This document shows, in pieces, positions 1 to 8,338 of a stretch of DNA of 12,342 bases (within the stretch, counting starts at the first letter, position 1; every line of letters begins with the position of its first letter). The DNA comes from Spirogloea muscicola (taxonomy: Eukaryota > Streptophyta > Zygnematophyceae > Spirogloeales > Spirogloeaceae), in assembly GCA_009602725.1 (NCBI GenBank), contig WELB01000068.1, positions 265,597 through 277,938 of the forward strand, read 5' to 3'. Made by a program: the position numbers and the translations under genes. Under the pieces are notes generated by a model, which saw only the letters and a list, made by a program, of their open reading frames with translations, ran no database searches and was not told where the DNA came from.

Positions 1-220
<220 letters not shown>

Positions 221-393
221 AATGCGCTGCAGGTAAGAGCAGAGATGCAGCTTGTCAGCAGGCGGACGCGATGTTGCAAGTGCAGGACTGCACGGTTGCA
301 GCAGGTGAAGTCCAGACCTCAGCGAAATAGTGAACAGGCAGGCACGATGGAGTAAGCGCAGAAAGCACAACTGCAGCAGGTTACGTTCACAGC

Positions 394-1513
394 GCCGAAA
401 AGTAGTGGACTCAGTCTGGGACCTACTGCTGGGAAAGGAGTACCTCTCCGTGTGATGCGGGCAAGTGTGGGGTCGTGGGCCGAGACAATGGTAGGATCCA
501 ATGTGGCAAACTCGGAGTCCACATGAATGGGCTCGATCCCAGTGACGCGGCTGAGTAGAGGTGTGGACACCAAGATATGATCCAGCTCCTGACTGTTGCC
601 CTCATAGACATATGTATAACGCTCGCTGACAGGGAGGAGATAATCTGCCAGAGTTGTCAGATTCCAGTTCGGTGCAATGGGGGGACTGGAGTATCTGAAG
701 CGGGTTGGACTAGGCAAAGTCTTTGAGATTGCCACCCAGGATGACATTAGCATTCGGATCTGCCGCCACCAGCGTGCCGAGGAAGTTCGAAATCACGGTG
801 GCCTGCTGGTTGCGCTGCACCTCGGAGCTGAGGACTGGGGTAGGCTGGTGCACGCCAAAGAGGTAGTCGTCGCCAATCTTGCTGACGAGGTGATTGCCGC
901 ACACGAATATCGTCCACCATCAATGAGGAACTCACCCACCAGAGGCTTCCTAGATAAAGCCCAGGCAGGATTGCCAGGATCAATCCTGCCAGGGCTCCAA
1001 GAAAGCTGTGCTTCCCCTGAAGGCGACGTAACAACCGAAACATCATCCAATGTGGGGCTGGAGTGGCCATAGTACGGTCTATCAACAAACGCGACTTGGT
1101 CCGTGCAAAACATGAAGACTTGCCGGATGTTGCCACCTGTCTGCCCACCGTCCATGTTGTTCTGAGGGTCAATCTCGCGATAGTCATACTGGGGGCCGCC
1201 TGCTGCATTGATGGCCGCAATCAGACGTGACATGGTGCCACTGCAATCCACTACGCCGGCGGGATTGGGAACATCCCCTGAGGTAGACACCGCTTGGCTC
1301 TGCTGGATCTCTTCAGCGATGATGATGTACGGCGAAAGCATGTTGTTGACCACGATTCTTGCAACTGCATCGAATTTAGACTGCGGAGCTTGGCCTCCAA
1401 AATTCCCCACATCGGAGCTGGCAACGCTGAACTCTGTGGATGTTGGAGCAGTTGCCACCGTCTTGAACAGGTGGTTGCCAATGCGGGTTGGCACTCCATT
1501 GGTGATGGGGAAC
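394..1513 (-). other. EEP (DNase I-like) nuclease core with eroded active site
   Basis: The last exon encodes the phosphodiesterase fold: KFDAVARIVVNNML, IIIAEEIQQ (metal-binding Glu kept), LIAAINAAGGPQYDYREIDP, GGNIRQVFMF, PGRIDPGNPAWALSRKPL, then after a 1-nt shift near 915 CGNHLVSKIGDD (His kept), NANVILGG, and after another shift ELDHILVSTPLL. Against the family pattern, the opening FNVEN is SDVGN, GDxND is GGNLKD, and the final SDHDP is SAHDP. TAG at 712-710 follows DFA. With the metal-binding and catalytic Asp/Asn residues gone, activity is very unlikely even if the frame were intact. Confidence 0.82.
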
Positions 1514-1625
1514 CTGGTTGCAGCGCGAGCATATCAGTCAAACCAAGTAGACATAGATTTGAAATGACAAGCATCAAGGGCAAAGAATGTCATGTCAAGG
1601 TCTAGGCTTCGATATGAGCACTCAC

Positions 1626-1879
1626 TGGTACTGTCCGAAGGCGTAGTCAACATAATGATGGGACCCCCGAATTTGTCACCAACATTGAAGGGAGGAAATA
1701 CTTTCCCAGCAGCAGCATCATAGAAGCGTGCATCCGTAACAGTGATGACCTCAGGGTTGTAGTTGTCTGGCTGCAGAACAATGCCACCGCGAGGCGTACA
1801 AACACCAGGGCTCACGTTTGAGCAATCGTCTGCCAGCACTGGCATTTCACCGTACTGGTTTGCCGGGCCAGCGACAACT
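1626..1879 (-). other. Exon joining OB-like domain and nuclease core
   Basis: This exon reads VVAGPANQYGEM, VLADDCSNVSPGVCTPRGGIV, NYNPEVITVTDARF and PPFNVGDKFGGPIIM, and then after an apparent missing G near 1651 VDYAFGQYQ, ending in CA before a GTGAGT donor at 1625. The acceptor is at 1881-1880. The following 112-nt intron (1625-1514) ends CAACCAG. The sequence matches the connector preceding the EEP core in ExeM-like proteins. The exon length only fits the flanking phases if one base is restored. Confidence 0.8.
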
Positions 1880-2049
1880 CTGCAACCGTGGAAAAGCACT
1901 AAGTTGCACTCCCACCCCTCGCTACACTTCTTTACCATCGTCTCAAAGACAACATGTGCCGCAAGCCACCTTGCAGCAAGGTATCGAGGCAACTTGCCAC
2001 ATAATGAATTTGAGCAATGAAATGCGGCAGGCAACTCTGAAGCACTCAC

Positions 2050-2644
2050 GCATTGTTAATCTGCACGAGCATAGCCTCCAGGCTCTCATAGAAGTCAATC
2101 CCACGGTTGACAGGGTCATACACGGAGAAGCCTCCTGGGCCACTGATGTTCATAGTGGGGATTGTCCGGCCTCCATCTCCCAGTATGATTGGAGTAGGCC
2201 TGCAATCAACACATAGATAAATTGCTGTAAGCCTGTAGATTATGTGGGCAATCCACCTTAAGCTCAAGAACATGGGAAGTGTAATGCTGGTGGAGAGTGT
2301 TAGCTTCTCACAGCATGTTGCCAATGGAGAGTGTTGTGACGGAGCCAGACGTGGCGGTTGTAGCCAGCTCAGTGACCGACAAGCCGCCAGAGACCGGGAA
2401 GTACTCCTGAATCTGGCCACTAACTTGCACACTGTCGCCCACAGAGGGCGCATATATATTTCTGTTGTAGGTGAACACAAATACTGCTTCCGATGTACCA
2501 TCCAGATTATCGTACTGGCTCTTATGGTTCTGGAGGTAAAAGCCTGTGGCAAGGGTGACTGTGACAATGCCCTGGGTTGTCACAGTATTGCCTGCGTATG
2601 GGGAGGTGTGAGTCTGGCCTTGGAATTCATGAATGTTGGTCAAA
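2050..2644 (-). other. OB-like (YhcR/ExeM-type) domain of the nuclease relic
   Basis: The 3' part of exon 2885-2312 plus exon 2199-2050 encode the segment between linker and nuclease core. Landmarks are IHEFQG, TVTTQGIVT, GFYLQN, VFVFTYN, VGDSVQVSGQIQEYFP, LSVTEL, then across the 112-nt intron PTPIILGDGGR, YDPVNRGIDFYESLEAM. These match the conserved series of the domain before the EEP core in ExeM-like proteins. The intron 2311-2200 has donor GTGAGA and acceptor TTGCAG, and its splicing restores a continuous frame. No frameshift is seen in this stretch. Confidence 0.8.
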
Positions 2645-2803
2645 ATAATAGTCGGCGGGGGTGGCGGGCTGGCGACCGGGGGCGGAGGCGGAGGCGGGCT
2701 GGCGGCAACTGGGGAAGGGCGTGCTGGTAACAGGTGGGGGAGGCGGGCTGGCAACAGGTGGGGGAGGCGGGGGCGGGCTGGCGGCAGGTGGGGATGAAGC
2801 AGT
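2645..2803 (-). repeat. Proline-rich linker (VASPPPPP repeats) within the nuclease relic
   Basis: On the minus strand this C-rich tract encodes repeated ASPPPPP and VASPPPPP units between the lamin-tail and OB-like domains. Such Pro/Ser linkers are typical of volvocalean extracellular and cell-wall proteins. The open frame changes within it: upstream sequence reads PPVTSTP and downstream reads SPVAASPPPP, consistent with one extra base in CCCTTCCCC near 2715-2719. Repetitive C-rich DNA is prone to both real slippage and sequencing error. Confidence 0.75.
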
Positions 2804-2805
2804 TG

Positions 2806-4221
2806 CTCCGCAAACGTTAGCGGACCCAGGAGTTGGCGCGTAGAGTTTGAAGTCAGCATTGTTGTTGTCCGTGTCTCCTTTGCATCTGCCGTGGAAGTTG
2901 ACATAAAGTATCTCAAGTCAGCATGTTCTTTTTTGTGTCCTTTTGCTCAAGGAAAGTGAAGCACCTTCTGAGCACCAAAAACAAACATCTCATCTCCGGC
3001 GAAGCAGCATGGCTATCTATGTATGCCAAAAGATCTATAGTTGCGATGTCCTGACCTCAGCAAGAAATCTATCTACTTCTCAAATGACCTGGATGCTATG
3101 TACTGACTCCAGCAATGATTTCTGGTACTTATCCTGAGCCAAAACAGAAGGCCAGCTTTACCTGGGCAGCGCTGCAGACTGACAACCAGGCCCTTGGTGG
3201 TGCTGTCACCGCCGGTAGGGGTGCCCTCAGTTACGCCGGAGATTGTGGCCGTATAGGACATAGAATCTACGACCGTAGAGCCCTGCATATCCAGCAGCCA
3301 GTCTGAGCACCCTCTATTCTAATCCCAGCAACTAGACCAGAAGAAAATAATGATGTCGCACTCCTCTGGTCACTGCTCCCATTGGTGGGCAAGCATGGTT
3401 AAATGACTGCCCAGCATACCTTGTATATGCCAGAACCACCACCACCACTGTTGCGGATAAGATCAATTCCATTCGTGTTCAAATCAGACTGCATCAACAG
3501 AGCCACGATGTGATTATCTGCACTCACTTCTTGTCTTGAGTCTAAGCGTGCACACTGAGGTCATGGCTGGTGACAGAGCTGCTGATGCACAGCCGTCAGT
3601 GCAATTGTAAGCAGAACTGACCATGCAACTAAGCAAGAGCATTGGTCATGAAAGCAGCTCCTGCCTAGATTGTACTGCATACAACACGTCACTGAAGTGT
3701 AGATTGGGCCACACTTCCGTTGTAGCCCAATCTCTCAGTCTCACTTTCAAAATGCAATGTGCTAGCCTCAATCTTAGCAGGTGGGTGGGTGTGCCTTACT
3801 GCAATGGGCAAGTCGCAGAGCGTAACGTGCTGGGCATTGCTGGAGCAAATGACAAAGTACTGGCCAGGAGCCAATATTAAGCTTGGGGGAGGAACGGTGT
3901 TGTACACAACGCCGCAATTGTTGATCAGCTTGAATGTGTAATCGCTCAGCTGGATGGGAGTTGTGCCCGCCTTCGCGAGTTCCAATGAACTCCGTGTAGT
4001 CAGTGCCTACCTGCGCAAGCGAAAGGATGTTGCCAGCCAGCCAAAGTCAGCAAGTTCGCACTACTGGAGAGCTTCTGCTGCTGCATGAGTGCAGGAGGAG
4101 CTCTCAGCGACCTCCTCTGCGGCAATAGCGCCGCGGGATGCGAAGCCCGGTGGGGTACCAAGACGACACGGCACAGATGGCGGGCGCGAGGAAACCTGGT
4201 CGACATCGATCTCGTTGATGA
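2806..4221 (-). other. Lamin-tail (LTD) domain portion of the nuclease relic
   Basis: This spans exons 4221-4196, 4010-3800, 3488-3420, 3302-3162 and the start of 2885-2312. The order of recognisable pieces is VINEIDVDQ, VGTDYTEFI, then after an extra G at 3983-3982 the segment ELAKAGTTPIQLS and LAPGQYFVIC. These are followed by NTNGIDLIR, VVDSMSY, EGTPTGGDS and NNNADFKLYAPTPGSAN. This is the usual progression of an extracellular lamin-tail domain, which closes with the 'adf..yapTPG.aN' motif. LTDs are thought to help secreted nucleases bind cell walls or substrates; that role is family knowledge. A G appears missing at the start of exon 3302-3162 and another near 2883. Confidence 0.8.
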
Positions 4222-4468
4222 CTAAGTAAATTGATCATTTCCATTCCAAGTTCTTAATTGCCAACCATGTCATCTGTTGGTTACTCCTATTCTGTTATTT
4301 TCTGTTGTGTTGTTTTCATTCGATATCCAAGTAGCTCCTAAATTCCTCGCGGGCCTATTTCCACCTCAATCCATTGAGTGCCCACCACGCCAGACTGATT
4401 TCTTGCCTGCTTCCGTACTAATCTGACTTCTCGACGCTATCTGGCAATCGACGCCCTGTGGCACGACA
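4222..4468 (-). mobile_element. Truncated LTR fragment (copy A), LTR 5' end only
   Basis: On minus this starts TGTCGTGCCAC at 4468, the same terminus as the two solo LTRs in the window, and runs 247 bases. It matches the first 247 or so bases of the LTR at 4670-6067 with about six differences by eye, so these two copies are close relatives. Homology stops at AATTTACT (or the adjoining AG), exactly where the first recognisable nuclease exon begins. The rest of the LTR is missing. Because of the truncation no target duplication can be assigned. Confidence 0.85.
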
Positions 4469-4669
4469 TGCTGCTTCTTCTTATGTGACTTACCTGGGGC
4501 TGGCACTCTGCCTCGGCGGCCAAGCGGATACAGGTGTCTTGAAAGAGAACTTGGCAGTCGAAAGGGAGGTCTGTAACTTCCCATATACTGTGACCGTTGA
4601 CCCATGTGGTTACGTTTACCTGGTTGGCACGTGATTGACCTGGCCTGGTCAGGTTGTCCCGAAAGGGGG
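4469..4669. other. Interval between LTR fragment and solo LTR; probable LINE 3'-end continuation, otherwise unassigned
   Basis: Removing the solo LTR at 4670-6067 and one GGGG copy makes this interval continuous with 6068 onward, which carries LINE 3'UTR similarity, so it may be the distal end of that LINE or older flank. On minus there is a strong donor-like CAG/GTAAGT at 4494-4488. It could mark a lost 5' exon of the nuclease gene, but no reading frame before it looks like a signal peptide. I recognise no gene. Confidence 0.4.
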
Positions 4670-5264
4670 TGTCGTGCGATATCCCGTCGGTGGCTCATTG
4701 GTGTCGGTGTTGACAAGGACGCGGAGGTGGCTGCTCACGTGGGAATTCGAGGGTGAGTCATTTCTCAATTTGGTGTGAAGGTGGGTCGCGAGCGCGGCAT
4801 CTCCAACCCGCTTCGGTCAGAAAAGATACGTTTCGATCTGGTCGGCGTCGGAGCATCATCCGGATCCGGCGCCAGTGCCTCGCCATCAACGGTGCTTAGG
4901 CTTCCTCGCCGCCATGGTCAATCAGTGCCTCGGCGTGCAGCGCATTGCCCTCTTGCCACCTTCGCCACACAAAGCCCTGCTGATTTATCTAAGCCAAGAA
5001 AGCTCACGAAAGCACGTCGAAGGTGGTATGCCTCGATAAGCCGTGCGGGACCAGTAGGGCAGTGGTAGGGTAATGGTAGGTAGTGGTAGAAGCGAGTCTC
5101 AGGCTACACTAGCCTTGAGGCTGGGGAACCCAAATGGGCCAAATGGCCCACCCCAACAAAACAATGTCATTCTTTATCTGACCAAGCATAAAGGGTGTGG
5201 AGGGCCGGGGGCCGAGCAACTCGCTCGGCCTAGTCTCTCCCTTTGGCTGCTGCCAACCTTGGCC

Positions 5265-5365
5265 GCCATCGCTGCCGCCGCTGCCGCCGCTGCCCAGTAA
5301 GCGTAGCGCGCGCGTTCTTGGCGTGGGCCCATCGCTGTCGCCGCCGCTGCTGCTGCTGCTGCCCA
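5265..5365. repeat. GCC/GCT trinucleotide microsatellites inside LTR B
   Basis: Two short runs, GCCGCCGCTGCC-like near 5270-5295 and CCGCCGCTGCTGCTG-like near 5338-5362, are separated by a similar spacer (CCAGTAAGCGTA and CCAGTGAGCGTA follow each run). The pair looks like a duplicated module. The plus-strand LTR C has a single GGC/GAC run at the matching place (9947-9980), which accounts for part of the length difference between the LTRs. Confidence 0.75.
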
Positions 5366-5651
5366 GTGAGCGTACAACACGCGTCCAGGGCCACGCCAAC
5401 AAAGCGTGGGCACCGGCATAAAGCAGACCTACAGAGAGCCGCACCCCGACGAGACCCGCATCCGGTCGCGACAGACCGGGCACGCACTGGGTAAGCCGCG
5501 AACATCGCGACCTTGTGTGAATCGTCCAAGCCTAACCTTGGGCCATCAGAGAGCCTTGCGACTATACGCAAGCGACTCTCATTGAGCTCCACTGCATCTA
5601 CTGCATTGTGAGCTTATTTCATTCCAATCTTGTCATCGTTACTCGAGTTCG

Positions 5652-5725
5652 CTGTTACTTGTGGCCACTCCCCTTTGGGTCGCGGTTACTGTTATCTGGG
5701 GCCACTCCCCTTTGGGTCGCGTCAC
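5652..5725. repeat. 37-bp tandem duplication in LTR B
   Basis: CTGTTACTTGTGGCCACTCC and CTGTTATCTGGGGCCACTCC begin two adjacent copies with a 37-base period; both continue CCTTTGGGTCGCG. The copies differ at only a few positions. The element lies in the internal part of the LTR, where regulatory repeats are common, but no function can be read from it. Confidence 0.8.
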
Positions 5726-6067
5726 TGTTACCTTTGAAACTCTCTTTGAGGGTACTCTTGGCTCATTCTGGTTTCTTGTTCACACACCGTTCCTGTGGCT
5801 TGTCCTGCTGGTCCAACTTAACTAGTAAATTGATCATTTCCATTCCAAGTTCTTCATTGCCAACCATGTCATCTGTTGGTTACTCCTATTCTGTTATTTT
5901 CTGTTGTGTTGTTTTCATTTGATATCCAAGTAGCTCCTAAATTCCTCGCGGACCTATTTCCACCTCAATTCATCGAGTGCCCACCACGCCAGACTGATTT
6001 CTTGCCTGCTTCCGTACTAATCTGACTTCTCGACGCTATCTGGCAATCGACGCCCTGTGGCACGACA

Positions 6068-6493
6068 GGGGCCTCGGTGGCCCGGTGTCCACCCTGGCGC
6101 CTCGCTGACGGACCCTGGCCTAGCCAGGTGGTCACGCATGTTGTCAATCTGGAGTTAATCTCAGTGGTTAACGGGTAGACTTGGCTGATGTAAAGCCATA
6201 GTGCTAACCTAACCCAGTTACATTGCGGTGGCTGTACCACAGGGACGCACTTGGTCCGGGGTGGCACCGCAGGGACAATAGGTCCGGACACTGGGCTGGT
6301 GGGCAGTACTGTTGCTATAGAGAAGTGGCTCTTCCAATGGGGGCAAGGGCTGTGGATTGCCAGCCCGAAAAGAATTGACAAAGTTTCGAAGAGGCCAAAT
6401 GACGGAGGGGCCTAAAGCGCTACGTCAGAACGGGTGGATGGACCACTCAGTAGCGACGAGTGAGGAGCCTCAAATCCGATAAACTAGCTGCTA
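6068..6493 (-). mobile_element. 5'-truncated LINE remnant: end of ORF2 and 3'UTR
   Basis: Two blocks match the right-hand LINE copy in the same orientation. 6152-6220 (GACTTGGCTGATG, GTGCTAACCTAACCCA) matches 10785-10858, and 6305-6493 (CCAATGGGGGCAAGGGCTG, GAGTGAGGAGCCTCA, CTAGCTGC) matches 11765-11955. On minus the second block begins in the end of ORF2 (LRLLTR) as seen in the right-hand copy. Similarity ends at about 6493, where the copia-type element begins, consistent with 5' truncation or replacement. The LTR at 4670-6067 is inserted at its other side. Confidence 0.7.
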
Positions 6494-6833
6494 AAGGTCC
6501 CAGTGGTCCAGGACAGTGGTCTGGTGGTGGGCAATGTTGTCCACCTGCTACCACCAGCGCCAGTTGTAGTCGGGCAAGACACGCCTGCAGCGAGGGTCTA
6601 GACACTCGCATATATCAGGGCACTTGCCCAACCCCCGTTTGCGGGGTCACTCTCAACATACTGGCCCAAGCCCTGCTTCTCTGCCCGCTCAACGCTCATC
6701 TCTCTTCACCACTCAGTGGGTTCTGCCCAGCTGCTGGCACGCTCTTCGGCCTTCAACAATCTTCCGCTGCTAACGCTAGCCAGCCATGGCTGCCGTTAAC
6801 CATTCTATTCGTCATCGGAGGCGGTGGCGATGC
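6494..6833 (+). other. Leader/possible 5' LTR region of the copia-type element
   Basis: There is no conserved coding in these 340 bases. A TATA-like CATATATCA sits at 6609-6617, about 220 bases before the gag start, as expected for promoter-containing LTR or leader sequence. I cannot fix LTR boundaries because no second copy is present in the window, and I see no convincing primer-binding site complementary to initiator tRNA-Met. Either this is the surviving 5' LTR plus leader of the copia element, or unrelated flank. Confidence 0.4.
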
Positions 6834-7600
6834 CATGGCCATTGAGAGGTCCAAGGGGACCGAGTTTCTGTTGTGGAATTGGAGAATGAGCACCTCCTGA
6901 AGGCCAGAGACCTTTGGGATGTGGTGAGCCCGTCTGCAAGTGCATGTGGAGCTGGACACAGCCAGTCTGCAAGCCAGGCTGGGAGAGGAGGAGCACAAGC
7001 TGCAGCTGAAGGGGAGACCACGCGATCTGCCTTAACACCAGCCTCAGCACCAGCACCAGTCTCAACTGGAGGAGATGACAACAAGCGGCAGAAGGACAGT
7101 GCTGCAATGTCACTGGTCGCTTCACCCTTGGCAGACAGCCAAGCTCGGCATTTCCTTTGGGCCAGGTGTGCTGCTGATGCCTGGAGGACCCTCTGCAACA
7201 TCTACGAGAAGAAGTCTAAATCATTGAAGGCGCACCTCCGCCTTCAACTGTGGGAGACCAGGAGGAATCAGCTGCCAGCATCTAGGACCACATCAGCAAT
7301 ATCCAGGGGATCATGAAGGAACTGAGGGCCGCCGACTGTCGATTTGAGGAGGAGGAAGGTGCCGACGCACTCCTTCTCTCAGTGAGGCATGAATGGCCTC
7401 AAATGGTGACTGCCTTGAGCACTCTTGGTGAGACACCTTCGAGCAGATCTCTCAGCAATTTCTTCAGGACGAAGTTTTGCAGATCCGGGATAGGAGGTCT
7501 CTCCACTCGCATGCGACTGCGCTTCTGAGCCAGCATGGAAGCAAGCAAGAGCAGAGCAAGAAAGGCAAGTACCAGAAGAAGGTGGACCGGTCTGAGAACG
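6834..7600 (+). other. Gag (UBN2/retrotran_gag-like) region of the copia element
   Basis: The segments WNWRM, HLLKARDLWDVV, DKRQ..SAAMSLV, WRTLCNIYEKKSKSLKAHL and SIxDHISNIQGIMKELRAAD match the capsid-type gag of copia elements. A low-complexity Ala/Ser insertion of about 45 residues (roughly 6930-7070) lies between the first two conserved blocks and is unusual. The next block, TFEQISQQFLQDEVLQIRD, resumes after a shift at about 7433. Losses of one G at 6886 (ATGAGC for ATGGAGC) and 7257 (AGGAGG for AGGGAGG) explain two of the frame changes. Confidence 0.8.
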
Positions 7601-7602
7601 TC

Positions 7603-7644
7603 TGCAACGCCTGTGGCAAGAAGGGCCACTGGGCCAAAGAGTGC
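7603..7644 (+). other. CCHC zinc knuckle of copia nucleocapsid
   Basis: CNACGKKGHWAKEC is a perfect CX2CX4HX4C zinc knuckle, with Cys codons at 7603, 7612 and 7642 and His at 7627. It is flanked by Lys-rich sequence, as in nucleocapsid domains that bind retrotransposon RNA. It is one of the few functional motifs in the element with every key residue intact. Confidence 0.95.
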
Positions 7645-7737
7645 AGGTCCAAGAAGAAGGTCCAGCAACCCAGCAGCAGCAACACCACGATTGACGCCTA
7701 CGTGGCCCTGACAGGACAGTCACAGCAGCAGCAACTT

Positions 7738-8040
7738 GATCACTGGATCATTGACAGTAGAGCAAGCCTGCACATGATAGGGAAACGGGAGCTTCTTCAC
7801 CAATCTAAATACTATCCAGAGGCCAACCATCAACTTTTTGGCAACCAGGAGACCTTGCCCTCAACCGGCAGACGTATGTCCACCTCAGGGTGATAGCTCA
7901 AGGTGTGGAGAAGGAAGTCACTCTGACTGATGTGCTGCTAGTTTCTGGAGTTGCAAGAAACCTGCAGTCAGTCCAGCAGGCAAGTGACAAGGGAGCAAGC
8001 TTCAGCTTCAGTGGCGGCCAGTGTGTGTTCAGGCAACAAG
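7738..8040 (+). other. Aspartic protease domain with mutated active-site Gly
   Basis: HWIIDSRASLHM at 7741 is the copia protease motif, normally WIIDSGAS.HM. The catalytic Asp codon (7753) and Ser are kept, but Gly is Arg (AGA at 7759-7761, one base from GGA), which should disrupt the active-site loop. After a shift near 7858 the domain continues with VTLTDVLLVSGVARNLQSV, the usual C-terminal part (LtdVlyvPgl..NLlSv), followed by GGQCVF. Confidence 0.85.
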
Positions 8041-8160
8041 GGTGAGCTGTTGGGAGTTGCCAGAAAGCAAGACAAGCAGTTCTTGCTAAGGTGCAGACTT
8101 CAAGAGTTGGAGACTGCATCAGCCCTGGCAGCTACAACAAGTTCAAGCTTAATTACTCTC

Positions 8161-8300
8161 AAGCTGTGGCACCTCAGACTTGGCCACCTGAAATGAAGAG
8201 CAACTGAAGCAGCTCCATTCCAAGAAGATAGTGGAAGGGGTCACCACTGAAGAATGGAAGACCCAGGAGCTTGGGATCAGCGAGGGATGCCAGCTTGGCA
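8161..8300 (+). other. GAG-pre-integrase (HHCC) zinc domain missing one Cys
   Basis: LWHLRLGHL has the paired His residues (codons 8170 and 8185, HX4H). An extra A in CTGAAATGAAG at 8190-8194 then breaks the frame. The expected CX2C pair reads SEGC: the first position is Ser (AGC at 8279-8281, one base from TGC) and the second Cys (8288) remains. It is followed by QLGKLHKSPFP, the conserved tail of the domain. Zinc binding by the HHCC site would be lost. Confidence 0.85.
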
Positions 8301-8338
8301 AGCTGCACAAGTCCCCATTCCCAACTTCTACAACAGCC

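Larger units (their letters stand above)
319..4221 (-). pseudogene. Decayed secreted ExeM/NucH-like nuclease gene (LTD, OB-like, EEP nuclease), eight exons
   Basis: Relatives are secreted DNases built as lamin-tail domain, OB-like domain and EEP phosphodiesterase. Exons read on minus: 4221-4196, 4010-3800, 3488-3420, 3302-3162, 2885-2312, 2199-2050, 1879-1626, 1513-319 (TGA at 321-319). All seven introns (185, 311, 117, 276, 112, 170, 112 nt) start GT and end AG, and codons rejoin correctly, for example YESLEAM..NNA|VVAGP and AFGQYQ|FPITNG. Apparent 1-nt shifts lie near 3983, 3302, 2883, 2715, 1651, 915 and 680, with an in-frame TAG at 712-710. Catalytic motifs are altered: FNVEN reads SDVGN, GD.ND reads GGNLKD, SDHD reads SAHD; the EE pair survives. 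No signal-peptide exon is found; an LTR fragment abuts the first exon. It is either a pseudogene or a dead paralogue with assembly indels. The frame after LARI, down to 319, is not conserved-looking. Confidence 0.85.
4670..6067 (-). mobile_element. Solo LTR (copy B), 1398 bp, minus orientation
   Basis: Read on minus, it runs from TGTCGTGC (6067) to GCACGACA (4670), a perfect 8-bp terminal inverted repeat with canonical TG...CA ends. The flanks are GGGG at 4666-4669 and GGGG at 6068-6071, a 4-bp target-site duplication. No gag or pol lies inside, so it is a solo LTR left by LTR-LTR recombination. It is alignable end to end with the plus-strand LTR at 9364-10642. Internal features are a GCC/GCT microsatellite (about 5265-5365) and a 37-bp tandem duplication (5652-5725). 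The open frames inside come from the microsatellites and I do not call them. The superfamily is unknown; a 4-bp duplication and long LTR fit some gypsy-type elements. Confidence 0.88.

Noticed and set aside
710-712. TAG as a reassigned sense codon (glutamine)
   Set aside because: TAG occurs also where Glu is expected (7284) and next to 1-nt shifts; decay or error explains both more simply than a code change.
1208-2216. Plus-strand open frames across the nuclease region
   Set aside because: They are antisense to exons and introns that match a known protein family on the minus strand.
4563-4623. Plus-strand phrase YTVTVDPCGYVYLVGT resembling a beta-propeller repeat
   Set aside because: It is a single short stretch, ending at a stop, with no neighbouring repeats in frame.
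5109-5592. Several overlapping open frames on both strands within LTR B, Ser/Gly/Ala/Arg rich
   Set aside because: They come from the GCC/GCT microsatellites inside a solo LTR; the aligned LTR C does not keep them open.
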